This document shows, piece by piece, positions 26,309 through 40,015 of a DNA stretch of 64,000 nucleotides (position 1 is its first letter; each line of letters begins with the position of its first letter). This DNA comes from Apostichopus japonicus (taxonomy: Eukaryota; Echinodermata; Holothuroidea; Aspidochirotida; Stichopodidae): assembly GCF_037975245.1 (NCBI RefSeq), contig NC_092565.1:3627999-3691998 (forward strand), read 5' to 3'. The notes beneath the pieces were generated by a model. It did no database searches. It saw only the letters and a program-made list of their open reading frames with translations, and was not told where the DNA came from. Made by a program: the position numbers and the translations under genes.

Positions 26309-27486
26309 ACTTCTGTAGGTGCAGTTACCTCAGCTTCCAAAGTTTGCCATAGAAACAATTAACGTCAAGCCAATGATTAATGTCGACTCACTCACTCGAT
26401 ACGATTCAGGAAAACTATTGACTAACATCCAATGAAGTCGACAATGTACATTAGTAGTGACTTCTTACAACTTCTGACGACAAAGAGTATTTTGGATTCT
26501 ATATATCTATGTCATGAGCAATAATATTCATCAAGCATTGATTATACATTATCAATGTTCAGGTTTAATTTCAACAATATCCTGTCCGGAAATGAGAAGC
26601 AAAATACGTTTTTTTAATTCACTGGGTAGACCTAATAACAGCTTGATAACGATAAGTTAAACTCGTTATAATATATTGAACATATACATTGACAACGTTT
26701 TCAAAGACCAACCAATGCCTGCCGGCTGCAGTAGGCCTTCATCTTGAATCTTGATGCGCAGGAATTTGACAGAATGTATATCTTTTTTATTCTATGGCAG
26801 TATAAAAACAACAACAAAACCATGATAGATCTATTCGTTAAGATGTATGTTTTCAGGGGATCAAAGTAAGGCTTATTCAGAGACCAATTAACTGTTTCTT
26901 TGAGATGCCTTGAAGAAAGGGGAGCAGTTTATTCCTTGTCAATTGACAATTATTGTGTACATCTCTTAGCCCCTACTACCGTATAACAAGGCAATTTGAC
27001 TCAAAGAAATCATTCGTGTGAAACTACATTTTCGTAACGGTACTAAAAGGTATGAACAACATCATAATCGGATGATGATCATCTTCATTCTCTGAAGTTG
27101 CTTTTAGACTGCATTAAGAAGAACAATTATAATCCCTTAAGCTACACCCCCCCCCCTCGCCCCACTCCCTATCGCCAACCACCTTTTTTTGTACTAGGAA
27201 GATGCTCCCTCACTGTGCGGGGAATTTTTGTAAATGGGGAGGGTGCTTAGATGCTATATTTTGCATATTTTGAAACAATATCACAGACTTTCAATTAGTT
27301 TACGACTTACATGTTATAGTATGTACTGTGCATTTATTCTGGAGGGATAAATCCCCTACCTGAGTCCTGTCTCTGTGGCTCGGGCATTGTGTGTTTGAGA
27401 GGGAGCACATGTACTGCCAGTATTCAAGTTCGCATATAACCTCACTTCCATTATGGCAACCGCAAGCCATCGATTTATTAATACGC

Positions 27487-27934
27487 ACGTTACGTATATG
27501 GCAAGCCATGTGGGACAAACACCGCATAATATATCCGCGTTTTAATTCGAATATATACGCGTATTAATTCGAATATATATGTGTTGTAAATGTGTAAAGT
27601 TTCGCTTTATGAAGCGATCTCGCGAGCCCGCCAAAACATTTATCGTTGGTATACGTACACAGCAAGAGCGGAAATGTGTTTTCGTGTATATTCTAATTAA
27701 TCCGTGCATATATTGGATTTAATCCCCATACAGTATGTATTCTATTTAATACGTGTATATATTCGAATTAATACGTGTATATATTCGAATTAATACGCGG
27801 ATATATTTGGGCCATATGATTGGCTAATAATATATACGCGTATATATTCCAATTAATACGCGTATAAATTACGATTAATACGCTGATATATTATGCAATG
27901 TTTGTCCCACATGGCTTGCCATATACGTACGTCG
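27487..27934. mobile_element. Foldback element with about 50-bp inverted repeats
   Basis: The left arm 27487-27539 and right arm 27881-27934 are inverse copies around TGTTTGTCCCACATGGCTTG and CCATATACGTA, with only a few mismatches. The 340-base interior contains repeated palindromic motifs of the type ATACGCGTATATATTCGAAT, at about 27541-27580 and 27755-27880, some abutting the arms. The whole unit could fold into one long hairpin. No coding capacity and no clear target-site duplication were found. Confidence 0.75.
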
Positions 27935-28079
27935 ATGCTGCAATCACATACATTACGTAATGGCCGTAGCTATGCCGCTACTTTGTTATCCGGAGGCTAT
28001 CATCACTCTCCCTGTAATCTAGCCGAATATGCCTTTTTCATCCATACCTTGCTAGCAGCCATAAGAAACGACTAAAAAG

Positions 28080-28967
28080 CTTCACATCTCATGTATTTTA
28101 TATGCTTTTGAGAAAGTGAAAGGCAAGCTTGCGGTAGGTTTTCGTTTGACATGAATTTGAAATTATAGCTTCCTTGACAACAATGGATAGAAATACTGCC
28201 CAAACGTTAGTACCAGTAATGCGAAGTAATGAATAAGTGGCAAAGCCGCAAGTGAACCGCTACTTACTAGTTCTTGCAGCGCTTCTTGTACAGAAAACAG
28301 GCCATAATGTGTGAATTAAATTTTAATATGCACAATTCCTATGAATTACGTCACATTTTCATGATACGTTGGCCCACGTGTTTTTTTTTTAATGAATTAT
28401 CACTAGGCCCACCAGCAGGTGTCGTAGGCTAATTGACTTATGTTGGCATCCTAGGCCTAGCCGAACGTTAGGCGTATCCCATAGAAATTACTTCAATTTC
28501 TATGGCGTATCCTATCAAGTAACATTAGCACAATCAGGTTGGGTCACGCAACAAAGCAAACGGTCAGTTTCTGTATAGGACAAAATCTAACTGAAACGGG
28601 AAGAAATATAAACTTACCCAATTACCACTTAACAAAATAGATGATACATATAAGTTACCTATCCTGAAATTTGTATCAAACTCCACCCTGAGGAAAACAA
28701 AGACAGCATCACCGCTAATCTTTTAACTTGAAAGTCAGATTATTTTGAGATAAGAATTTGGCAAAAGCAGATTTCTGGTGGTTGAATGCCTCAGCCAATT
28801 TACCAAATATTCAATGTCGCATATGTAAACCAAGAAACTGACACACCATTTCTTGTGATTGAAATGATGAATGGAACTTCATATCCAAACATGGGTCATG
28901 TACGAAACACGTTTGGGAAGCATGGGCGTTAGTTCTGTGTCTCACTGACTTTTCAATTGAATTTCAG
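28080..28967. other. Upstream region of the TRPV gene
   Basis: No coding exon is seen. A polypyrimidine tract and CAG at 28951-28967 look like a 3' splice site just before the TRPV start codon, so at least one non-coding 5' exon and the promoter lie upstream, probably within or beyond this stretch. Confidence 0.4.
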
Positions 28968-28974
28968 ACCGTCA

Positions 28975-29317
28975 ATGGGAGTCTCAATTAGCAAGAAAGC
29001 AATTAGCACAGAGGATCTTGGCAATGAAGATCAGGTGCAAGGAAGAGAGGGTCTATACAGATATGTCAATCTTCAGGGCGGTGGAGAACTTGTGGATATG
29101 ACCAGGAAAGCCCTCCGGAGCGGATGCTTCGACCTACTCGAAGCCAAAATTGCCAGTGAAGAGCTACGAAAGTACATGTACAATGACGGGATGGGAGAAT
29201 ACATTCCAGTCTCAAAGTTGATTGAGAAGAGAAACAGGGAACACCAGAAAGCCAAGCCCATTATCACCCAAACGTCAGCAAAGAAGAGAAAACTTACCTC
29301 AGTATGGCCAGAATCAG
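28975..29317 (+). CDS. TRPV exon 1 (coding)
   Basis: Residues 1-114: MGVSISKK start, a [17 protein letters not shown] segment and a conserved [19 protein letters not shown] block, then a Lys-rich linker. The donor TCAG|GTCAGG is followed by poly-A. Acceptor CAG at 28965-28967 lies seven bases before the ATG. Confidence 0.85.
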
Positions 29318-32300
29318 GTCAGGAAAAAAAAAATAATCCTGAGATGACTGATCGATTAATCTCTATAAATTTCCTTCCGTCTGCATTAATTAGTTGGCCA
29401 TTGATCAAGAATATGTTTAATATTCTCTTTCAATATCTTTGTCAATAAAATAAAGATTTGACTTTCTGAAATGTTTTGTTGACTTCATTCCCTCAAGTAC
29501 TATAGGTATTTTGACTAGGAAAGTTTCAGGTCGTATAAATAATGATATGTTGAAAAGTTTTCCACCTTTGGTTTTACATTAATTGATTTATTACTATGTT
29601 GAGAATGAAATCATGTTGATAAATTACTCGCTCAATATCATTCAGTCGATTGAAGAATCTAGGAGGCCATGTTTCTTCGACTTAATACAGTAACTTGAAG
29701 TCAACGGATATATCCAAATGTAAGAAACTTAATACTGGAAATGAAGCTTTGCATTAGTGCAAGTCTCCTGGAAACCTATAATGGTCAAATCATAAGATCT
29801 TTTATGCAGTGTTATATTTAATGCTCTCATATAATATGTGACATGTGAAAATGAGAATCACGATGCAATGAAATGTTGCAAGTCTGTAATGTCCTGATAC
29901 ATTTTGTTTTCTTCCTTAGATATGCGGTTGGTTTGCTGGCGTCTGGAGGAGAGAGGAAGCGTGGGAGAGACAATACTTCACCTATGCTTTCTCAATGCTT
30001 CTTTCATACATATCGAGCTGGCCAAAAGGTTGCTGAAAGCATACCCCTGTTTAGCGGAGGATATTTATGTCGGAGATCTGTATTACGGTGAATATTTTTA
30101 AAAGATAGTTTAAATGGGTACTTGAGTTTTTTAAGTGGAGGCTCATCACAGTTAAGTGTATCAATGTGCTCACCAATGTCGTAGCCACCATGGGGTGCCC
30201 TCCACCTTAAAATCATAATTTCTTCAAAATGGTTTACATTTAGTAGCACACAATACAAACTGAAAGCTTGTAAACAGAATGTAGTTCGAAAGTTGGAAAT
30301 GATATCAACATCTTCAATTTAATCCTCCCTTACCCAAAGAAAATATTCTCATTGGGGAGGGGTGTCCCTCCAGGAAACTTTAGACCCCTTCCTGGGAAGG
30401 ACATCATTTGTGCCAACCCCCCCCCTCCCTACCCGAACCCCAAATTTAAACTTTGGTTACAGGCGTGGTAGTCACTTCTCGTAGGTGTATTCATGACACA
30501 TCATATTGCTAAATCAACACATTTATGTGTTGTTTCAATTAGACACTGGCTGGTATGTACAGAATATTACAGCCAGAGCTCAGAGCAAAGACCAAGAGAG
30601 GCAACTTAGAAATTGTTTTTAAATTGAAATGTCTGTGGTAGAGCACCACAGACATTTTTCTGCCTTCACCAAGGCACCAAGGCAAATTTTAAAAATTTGT
30701 AAAGGCATCAAGGCATTTTTCCTGAAGTGAGAGAAGACTGGTCAGATGTTAATTTAACTTGAAATATTCTCGCAGAGTGGTTCGTTTGTTTCTTCTTCAC
30801 TGTCTCTAAAGTCTTTTTCTTTGAAATATATTTTGTTTATGTGATACTTTGATTTTCATAATATTTGCCAAACAGTCAGTGTACTTTTAATTCCAGGCTT
30901 GATGGAAATTAATTGGCACTTTTATTAATAGGTTATGCCATTGTATATGATTATGCACAATTTTTTAAAGAACAGCATTTTCTGTTTTGAAATTAATTGT
31001 CATAGCGATACCATTCATTCTGCTTCTGTCAGATTAAATTATTAAAATTTTGAAATTAACTTTTGGAAATTTATGTTATCCTTAAAAATCTACTGTGATA
31101 TAAAGATTTATAGGTTTTAGTTATGATGGGAGTATTGGGAAGTTGTTCACTTTGGCCACCAAAAGAAATCTCTTAAAATAGGTGATTGCACCAACCATAA
31201 ACCTTTCTCACCTTGCAAATAAACTCCCAAGCCCTAAAATAATTTGTTACTTTATTGCAGTATTTGTCAAAACATTGTTTAGCCTTAAGAAAGTCAGTCA
31301 AAGTTATACCACTTAACAATTGTTACTGTTCAAACAAGCCATGCAGAATTTTATGACATATGTATCATCTTTGGCTGCTTGAATCTCAAAATTTGTGCAG
31401 AAGTCTGTTGATGTTGCCACCGTTTGGTGAAGGGTAATTACTACAGTTTGGAATGTACCACTTGGACTGTTACACTTAAAACCTGACATTTAAGAGCAGT
31501 CTAATACTGACACTTTTCAACCAGGTGGATATGCGTGCTATATAAATCACCACTATTATTATTATTATCACCATTATTATTAATATAATTATGATTGTTA
31601 TATTATTATTATTATAATTATTGTTGTTGTTGTTATTATTATTATAATTATTGTTGTTGCTGTTGTTATTATTATTATTATGATCACCATTATTATTAAT
31701 ATAATTATGATTGTTATATTATTATTAATATGATTATTATTATTATTGTTGTTGCTGTTGTTATTATTATTATGATCTCTACTATTATCCCTTTTAGGTC
31801 ACAGTTTTGACAACTTATGACACCTTCTTATGCAACTTTCCAAAAGCTGATATTTCTATTAACTTCCATCTGTCAGCACTGCTGTACCAAATTGCACCTC
31901 TTTTTATTTTGTCAATTTTGAGCAGGAACAAATATTTCATTGCATTAATCTAACAAAAGGAATGTGCTAGTTACTTGAGTAACTTCTATAGGAAAGCAGA
32001 CTGTGAATATGAAATTATATATTATTAAACTGAAACAAACAACGGTGCTAAGTGGTAAACTTCCTTCTAATTTAATTTCAATACAGGAGAATCATGTCTC
32101 CACTTGGCAGTGGTGAATGAGAACATGGTCATGGTCAAGATGTTATTGAGGAACGGGGCAAACGTGAACCAAAGATGCTGCGGGAGTTACTTCATGACAG
32201 ATGACCAGCAGACCACACGGAGGGACACCATAGAACATGAGTGGTACAAGATAAGCAGCCGAACTAACTACGAAGGGTAGGTTAATTTAGAAATATAATT

Positions 32301-35300
32301 AAAAAATAGAGAAATTCTGAGGAGTACTTCATGACAGATGACCAACAGATCACACGGAGGGACACCATAGAACATGAGTGGTACAAGATAAGCAGCCGAA
32401 CTAACTACGAAGGGTAGGTTAATTTAGAAATATAATTAAAAAATAGAGAAATTCTGAGGAGTACTTCATGACAGATGACCAACAGATCACACGGAGGGAC
32501 ACCATAGAACATGAGTGGTACAAGATAAGCAGCCGAACTAACTATGAAGGGTAGGTTAATTTAGAAATATAATAAAAATAGAGAAATAATGAGGAGTACT
32601 TCATGACAGATGACCAACAGATCACACGGAGGGACACCATAGAACATGAGTGGTACAAGATAAGCAGCCGAACTAACTACGAAGGGTAGGTTAATTTAGA
32701 AATATAATAAAAAAATAGAGAAATTCTGAGGAGTTACTTCATGACAGATGATCAGCAGACCACACGGAGGGACACCATAGAATATGAGTGGTACAAGATA
32801 AGCAGCCGAACTAACTACGAAGGGTAGGTTAATTTAGAAATATATATAAATATAATATAAATATAATATAAATATAATATAAATATAATATAAATATAAA
32901 AAGTATATCAAGAAATTACTGTGAAGGACAATTCTGTTACTGAGGGAAGTTATTTATTGAATAATATGTAATATATACTCTCAAAATTAGAAATATGTGA
33001 ATGGGGGTGAAGAGGACGGTCTAAATCAGGGGTTCTAAGAAGGTGTGCAGGCCAAGTTTGGCCCACATAAGATTTCAGTATGTGCCTCCCCTCCCCCCCC
33101 CAAAAAAAAAATTTAAACATTCAATTAATCAGGTATGCTTGCCCTTAGTGTCCTAGGTTTGAGCACTATATACCAGCCTATCTTACACATTACTCAAACT
33201 AGGTCAAGACAGATTTTTGTTTTCCAGCCTACCTTACACATAACTCAATCTAGGTATAGTCAGGTTTCAGTACTCCAGCCTACCTTACACATTACTCAAT
33301 CTAGGTATAGTCAGGTTTTGGTTCTCCAGCCTACCTTACACATAACTCAATCTAGGTATAGTCAGGTTTCAGTACTCCAGCCTACCTTACACATTACTCA
33401 ATCTAGGTATAGTCATGTTTTGGTTCGTCAGCCTATCTTACACATTTCTCAATCTATGTATAGTCGGGTTTTCTTTCCAGCCTACCTTACACATTACTCA
33501 ATCTAGATATATAAATCAGGCGTTGGTTCTCACTGGCCCTTTGCTCCAGCCGATGTTTCTCTCTGGACCTCGTTGAAAATGAATGAAGTACCCCTGGCTT
33601 AAATGTTTCCCATTTTAAAATGGCCTAGTTGGCATGATGTATATGATCTTTTTAATTGTTGATTTTTTACAGGTTATGTTACTATGGGGAGTATCCATTA
33701 TCTTTTGCTGCCTGTTTGGGTAAACCGGAGATTGTACTCTACCTACACAGTAAAGGAGCCGACGTTAACCTGCAGGATACTAACGGCAACACAGCCTTAC
33801 ATATGACCGTCCTACATAACAATGAGGTAAACATGGTCAAAAAATTAAATCATAAATAATAACGGTGAAAAAAAATCAACTTTCTGCATTTGTATAATAA
33901 CTATTTGGAACCCTTTGACTCCAAGAGAATCTATCCAAAATATATACCTACTTTATGCTCTCAGCCATTCAATTTCCAGTAGTCTTAATTAAATATTATT
34001 GCATAAACGTTTGTTATTAAATATACCTCGTCGTCAGTAATGTTTTCCCATATTTCATATATAAGATCATATTGCTTTCATGGTTATGCGGTCTACCTGT
34101 GTACCATGACTGTTGTTACTGGACCAATCCAGCAAAATCTGCTTCAAATTTTATCTGTTCAAGAGTATGTATTTGATTAAATCAGTGATATAGGTATGTG
34201 TAGTATCCCAATGCAAAAATAAAACCCCCAAAAACAGACAACTGCAAAACAGAATTTACCCAAAGTTTTCCCTTTTGTTGTCATTATATGAAACAAAAAC
34301 CAACCTGCTTTAATTTGTGAAGAGATTTGTACTGTAAATTACCAAAGTCAATTTCCAAAGCAGCTATTCTCACTTGTGTTTGAACTGTAAATTCTCTCTC
34401 TTTACAGGAAATGTTTCTTCTCTTGTACGAGCTTGGAGCAGACACAAAGATTAAGAACAGGCAGGGGTACACGGTCCTCTCGTTGAGCGCCTCTCTCGGG
34501 AGAGCCGGATTGTTCCATCTGATCATCGGACTAGAGCGTCAGCTCTCTTGGAAGTTCACGACCACCACCTGTGCCCGTTACGAACTGCAGAATCTAGATA
34601 GCATTAATCCAGATGGAAGGCTTAATACTAAATCTGTCCTGTATGCCCTCTTGTCTAAGGTAGGGTAACATAAAATTTGTCCTGTATGCCCTCTTGTCTA
34701 AGGTAGGGTAACATAAAATTTGTCCTGTATGCCCTCTTGTCTAAGGTAGGGTAACATAACATTTGTCCTGTATGCCCTCTTGTCTAAGGTAGGATAACAT
34801 AAAATTTATCCTGTATGCCCTCTTGTCTAAGGTAGGATAACATAAAATTTGTCCTGTATGCCCTCTTGTCTAAGGTAGGGTAACATAACATTTGTCCTGT
34901 ATGCCCTCTTGTCTAAGGTAGGGTAACATAACATTTGTCCTGTATGCCCTCTTGTCTAAGGTAGGATAACATAAAATTTGTCCTGTATGCCCTCTTGTCT
35001 AAGGTAGGGTGACATAAAATTTGTCCTGTATGCCCTCTTGTCTAAGGTAGGGTAACATAAAAATTTGTCCTGTATTCCCTCTTGTCTAAGGTAGGGTAAC
35101 ATAACATTTGTCTTGTATGCCCTCTTGTCTAAGGTAGGGTGACATAAAATTTATCCTGTATGCCCTTTTGTCTAAGGTAGGGTGACATAACATTTGTCCT
35201 GTATGCCCTCTTGTCTAACGGAGGGTAACATAAAATTTGTCCTGTATGCCCTCTTGTCTAAGGTAGGGTAACATAAAATTTGTCCTGTATGCCCTCTTGT

Positions 35301-36875
35301 CTAAGGTAGGGTGACATAACATTTGTCCTGTATGCCCTCTTGTCTAACGTAGGGTAACATAAAATTTGTCCTGTATGCCCTCTTGTCTAAGGTAGGGTAA
35401 CATAAAATTTGTCTTGTTTGCCCTCTTGTCTAAGGTAGGGTGACATAAAATTTATCCTGTATGCCCTTTTGTCTAAGGTAGGGTGACATAACATTTGTCC
35501 TGTATGCCCTCTTGTCTAAGGTAGGGTGACATAAAATTTGTCCTGTATGCCCTCTTGTCTAAGGTAGGGTAACATGAAATTTGTCCTGTATGCCCTCTTG
35601 TCTAAGGTAGGGTAACATAAAATTTGTCTTGTTTGCCCTCTTGTCTAAGGTAGGGTGACATAAAATTTATCCTGTATGCCCTTTTGTCTAAGGTAGGGTG
35701 ACATAACATTTGTCCTGTATGCCCTCTTGTCTAACGTAGGGTAACATAAAATTTGTCCTGTATGCCCTCTTGTCTAAGGTAGGGTAACATAAAATTTGTC
35801 CTATATGCCCTCTTGTCTAAGGTAGGGTGACATAACATTTGTCCTGTATGCCCTCTTGTCTAAGGTAGGGTAACATAAAATTTGTCCTATATGCCCTCTT
35901 GTCTAAGGTAGGGTAACATAAAATTTGTCCTGTATGCCCTCTTGTCTAAGGTAGGGTGACATAAAATTTATCCTGTATGCCCTTTTGTCTAAGGTAGGGT
36001 AACATAAAATTTGTCCTGTATGCCCTCTTGTCTAAGGTAGGGTAACACAAAGTCTGTCTTATATGCCCTCTTGTATGCGAGGTAGCACAAAATCTTTACT
36101 GTATGCCCTCTTCTCTTAGGTATGGGTGGGTTAACATAAAGTCTCTCTCTGTTTGCCCTCTTGTATAAGGTATGATGGGTCAACACAACATCTGTTATGT
36201 TTGCCCTCTTGTATAAGGTATGATGGGTTAACACAAAATTTGTCCTGTATGCCCTCTTGTATAAGGTATGATGGGTTAACACCAAATCTGTTATGTTTGC
36301 CCTCTTGTACGGGTTAATGCAAAATCTCTCCCTGGTTGCCCTCTTGTATAAGGTATGTGGAAGGGGGTGGGGAGGGGGGGGGAGTTAACACAAAAGCTCT
36401 CCTTTTTTGCCCTCTTGTATAAGGTATGGTGAGGTAACACAAAATCTGTTATATGTACCCTCCTGTATAAGGGATGATGGGTTAACACAAAATCTGTTCT
36501 GTATGCCCTCTCGTATAAGTTCAGTTTACACTTGGAAACCATGATAAACATTAAGCTGGTTGTGATATGTATATAAACATTAGTTAGGCACCAAAAGTAT
36601 CAGGAAATTTTCAAGGTTTCAGCTTTTTTTTGTTATCTTTGTCAAAACTTGGACTAGACAAACTTGAACATCATTTGTTTATGGACTTGTAATGTCAAAT
36701 GAATCAAAACTTTTAACCCCAACTAACCCCAAACTGATATTCATATGGAATTCTAGTTCAGCATAAATCTCAAAGTGTCAAACTTAAACGTTACCAGATA
36801 ATCCCAGACATATTGGCATTGTATCATATTTTACCATTTGTTGCATTTCAAAGCTTAGACCTGGAATTGCTTGAG

Positions 36876-36934
<59 letters not shown>

Positions 36935-39900
36935 TTAGATAATTAAATTCAAATTCAAATCATTGCCTGTATTTCCCTTTTATGTTATTATTAGCATAAA
37001 CTTTGCAAGAGTCAAGTGCTTAGCATAAACTTTGCAAGAGTCAAGTGCTATTCAAGTGCATAAAAGTCAAGGCACTTGAAACATTTCCTTATTGTCATCC
37101 CATCTCTTCTCTCACAGAACCACTCCAACCAAGCAGATGTCGAGTTATCCCTCCACGGTCTCATCGAAGTCTTAATTCAGGAGAAATGGAAGTACTACGG
37201 TCGGTTTCGTTTCTACCGGATCCTAATTACCTTCCTCCTTCACATAATAACGTTAATGGTGGCTATCTATCTCAGGCCCGTGGAGGTAAAATGGCTGCAT
37301 ATACACTTTCCACTCCATTCATCAAGAAAACGACTTTTGATAGTTTGCCGTTGTTTTTTATCGCTGTCACTTTTAATTTTGCTTTGCAGTAGATAAGCTG
37401 TTTGCGAACAGTTCTTTCTCTCTTTGTGCTTTCAATTTAGCTTAGAATCGTTAAAAGTATTCTTACTGTTATGTGACAGTTCTGTGCTAGAGTTAATCCT
37501 GTACAATACAGGAAATCTAACTATAGATAAACAGCAGTCCAAGATACTCCTTTGTATGTATCTGCTCAACTCGTTGACATTTACAATTTACTTCGCTCTT
37601 CGCTTACCTGTCTCCTCACAACCTTAGCACCTTGTTCTACCATGACTATGAGGTCCTGGTAAAATAATAACACTTTAATAATACACACAATAATAACATG
37701 CAAATATAACCAAGACGAAATCCAAGGGAAGTTTTTTCACAAGAAAATCCGTGTGATGACACTTTGAATGGTAGAATGAGAAGGAAGGGCAGTGACCGGG
37801 GGGGGGTCCGGTCATAGAGGGCGCACAGTGTTATTATTTACTAGGACTAACATGGAAGATCTCTTCTTCGAAGACATCTACTATAGTATAGCATCAAATG
37901 TCTTCTAACCGAAAAGGCCCACCGTTTGTGAAGTATGTGAAGGCCTTGTCTACTTGAGCTGTGGCCTGTATTTTTTATGATATATTTGCAGAAAAAAGTA
38001 AAAACTTTGTGAATGGCAATACCTCCTCATAATGTGAATTAGGGTAACCTGACAGTTTGAAAGACATAATTTTAATACCATAAGGATTATAGGAAGGTTT
38101 ACCAGTGCTTTCAGTGGGATGGATGGATAATAAACACCAAAATAAAGTAAGTCCATCCACAACTGGTGACCTTAATCCACCTCAATTTCTGAGAGAAAAG
38201 CTGTGGAGATTTAATCTTTAGGGAAGTACCTTTTAATCTTATTGTACCAAATGTGGGAGAAAATATGGATGGAAAGTTAGTCTTGTGACAACTTCAAGAG
38301 CCTCTTTTACATATTAGCACTTTTTTTTGGGGGGGGGGGGGTAGTCATTCGACAGTAATTGTCAAATTATTCTAGAAAGATTTGGCAAAAACACAGGTGA
38401 TATCAGACTATCGTGTAGTCTCGTAATGGTAGTTATGGAAATAAAGGCAGTAATGTTGCTTTTAATGCAAAGAGGAATACAGAGATTTCTTTTTGTATGA
38501 ATAAAATTGTTCCAAATTTCAAGTGACTTGAAACAATTTAAGATCCTTGTTTTAGGTCCTTAGAGGACTTGGGAGTGAAGGAAAAATCGCGATTTTTCTT
38601 GCCTCAGTGTTAACCATTTAGAACCAATGCAATTTAACTATGTACTAACTGGTAATACAAAGTTTGCAAACAATATCACTTTGTTTGACAATTATTTGCA
38701 AAAGTTCTATAAAAAAACTAAGGCTGATTTAATTTGTTGACTATTGTAGGTGTGATGTGCAGCCTCCCTTGTTACATTAGTAATATTCACATACAAGCCT
38801 AAATGATGACTGAAATATCAACAAATTGTTTATATTGTTTAAAATGAAACTCAAACAGTTGTATTAGCAATCTACATTTCAACAGTATATTAACTAACAT
38901 CTAAATTTTCCCCTTGTTTGCAGCACAACTATTTTTGTTGAATTAGGGGGGCATAACATTCGTTCATTTGTTTTTAACTGTAGAGTGTGGTTTTGATTTG
39001 ACAATTCTAAATTCTTACAAGACACTAAAACCCCTGCAGTGAGATAACTCACTTTTCTGAATGTTGTATTCAAGGAAGAGAACATACTGCAACATAAGCA
39101 ATGGTTTTGGAAATATATTATGGTGTACACCACTCTGCCAAAAGTGCTCTCAGAAAACTACAATAAAACAGAACACTTTGTTGCTGGTAGTGTTTATTTG
39201 TAATATTAATATGTATATTGCTAAAGTACCATTTATATTGTAGAGTACTTAAACTGTACCTGTAAACAGCTGAATATCTCATTTGGTTGAGCACAGGGCT
39301 TGTTACCCCTGAGGTGCACTGGTTCAAATTCTTTTCCGGGCACAAAAATAAATGTCTTTGCTCCTTGTCTAGTTTGTTGATAACTATTCAGTCCGTGATT
39401 TGTTGTTTCGTTGACTTACCTGAAATGTTTCTTATCAGGATGAAACTGCTGCATCTGGTGTCTCCCTTGACAACCTGACCACATCAGAACCCTTCAACGG
39501 TACCCTGCATCGATTCCCTCACTGCTATCTATACTACAGAAACCGTCGAACTGATGTGGTAAGTTTTAACCATCTTCCTTAACAAAATATCGTTTGTAAT
39601 CGAAACCTTCTTTTATGTACTGTTATAGCTTCAAAATGCAATTTTAAGCATACCGTCATCATGTTAGGCTATGTAACCTTTTTGATATTGTAAGATCTAT
39701 GTTCATAATGGCATTATCGTTATCCAGAAATCATTCAGAAGGCTTTTTCCATTTTTTGTAGGTTCGCATCATCGTAGAATTCCTCTGTCTCGCACACGCC
39801 ATTGGACACTTGATTTCACTGGCTGTACATAGCAGTATTCTTGGTTTCAAGACATACGCATTACGCGCTGTAAGTAAATCAATTTATTTATTCATCACTC

Positions 39901-39976
39901 TCTGCCAACTGTACAGTCATGATGTGGGCATTACGTAATTATGAGTAACATCATACAATATACAATATGTGCTGAG

Positions 39977-40015
<39 letters not shown>

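Noticed and set aside
27300-28075. Two short open frames sharing SHMACHIR
   Set aside because: They are the two arms of the foldback element read in opposite directions.
33135-33506. Plus-strand open frame of 123 codons with repeated [13 protein letters not shown]
   Set aside because: It is the 51-bp array read in its one open frame; 51 is divisible by three, so openness is expected. Kept as a repeat.
36000-36551. Two minus-strand repetitive open frames ([14 protein letters not shown] repeats)
   Set aside because: They are antisense translations of the diverged 43-bp donor-copying array.
37045-37396. A second plus-strand frame over TRPV exon 6
   Set aside because: It is a shadow; the exon reads in the frame with [18 protein letters not shown], which joins its neighbours in phase and encodes S1.
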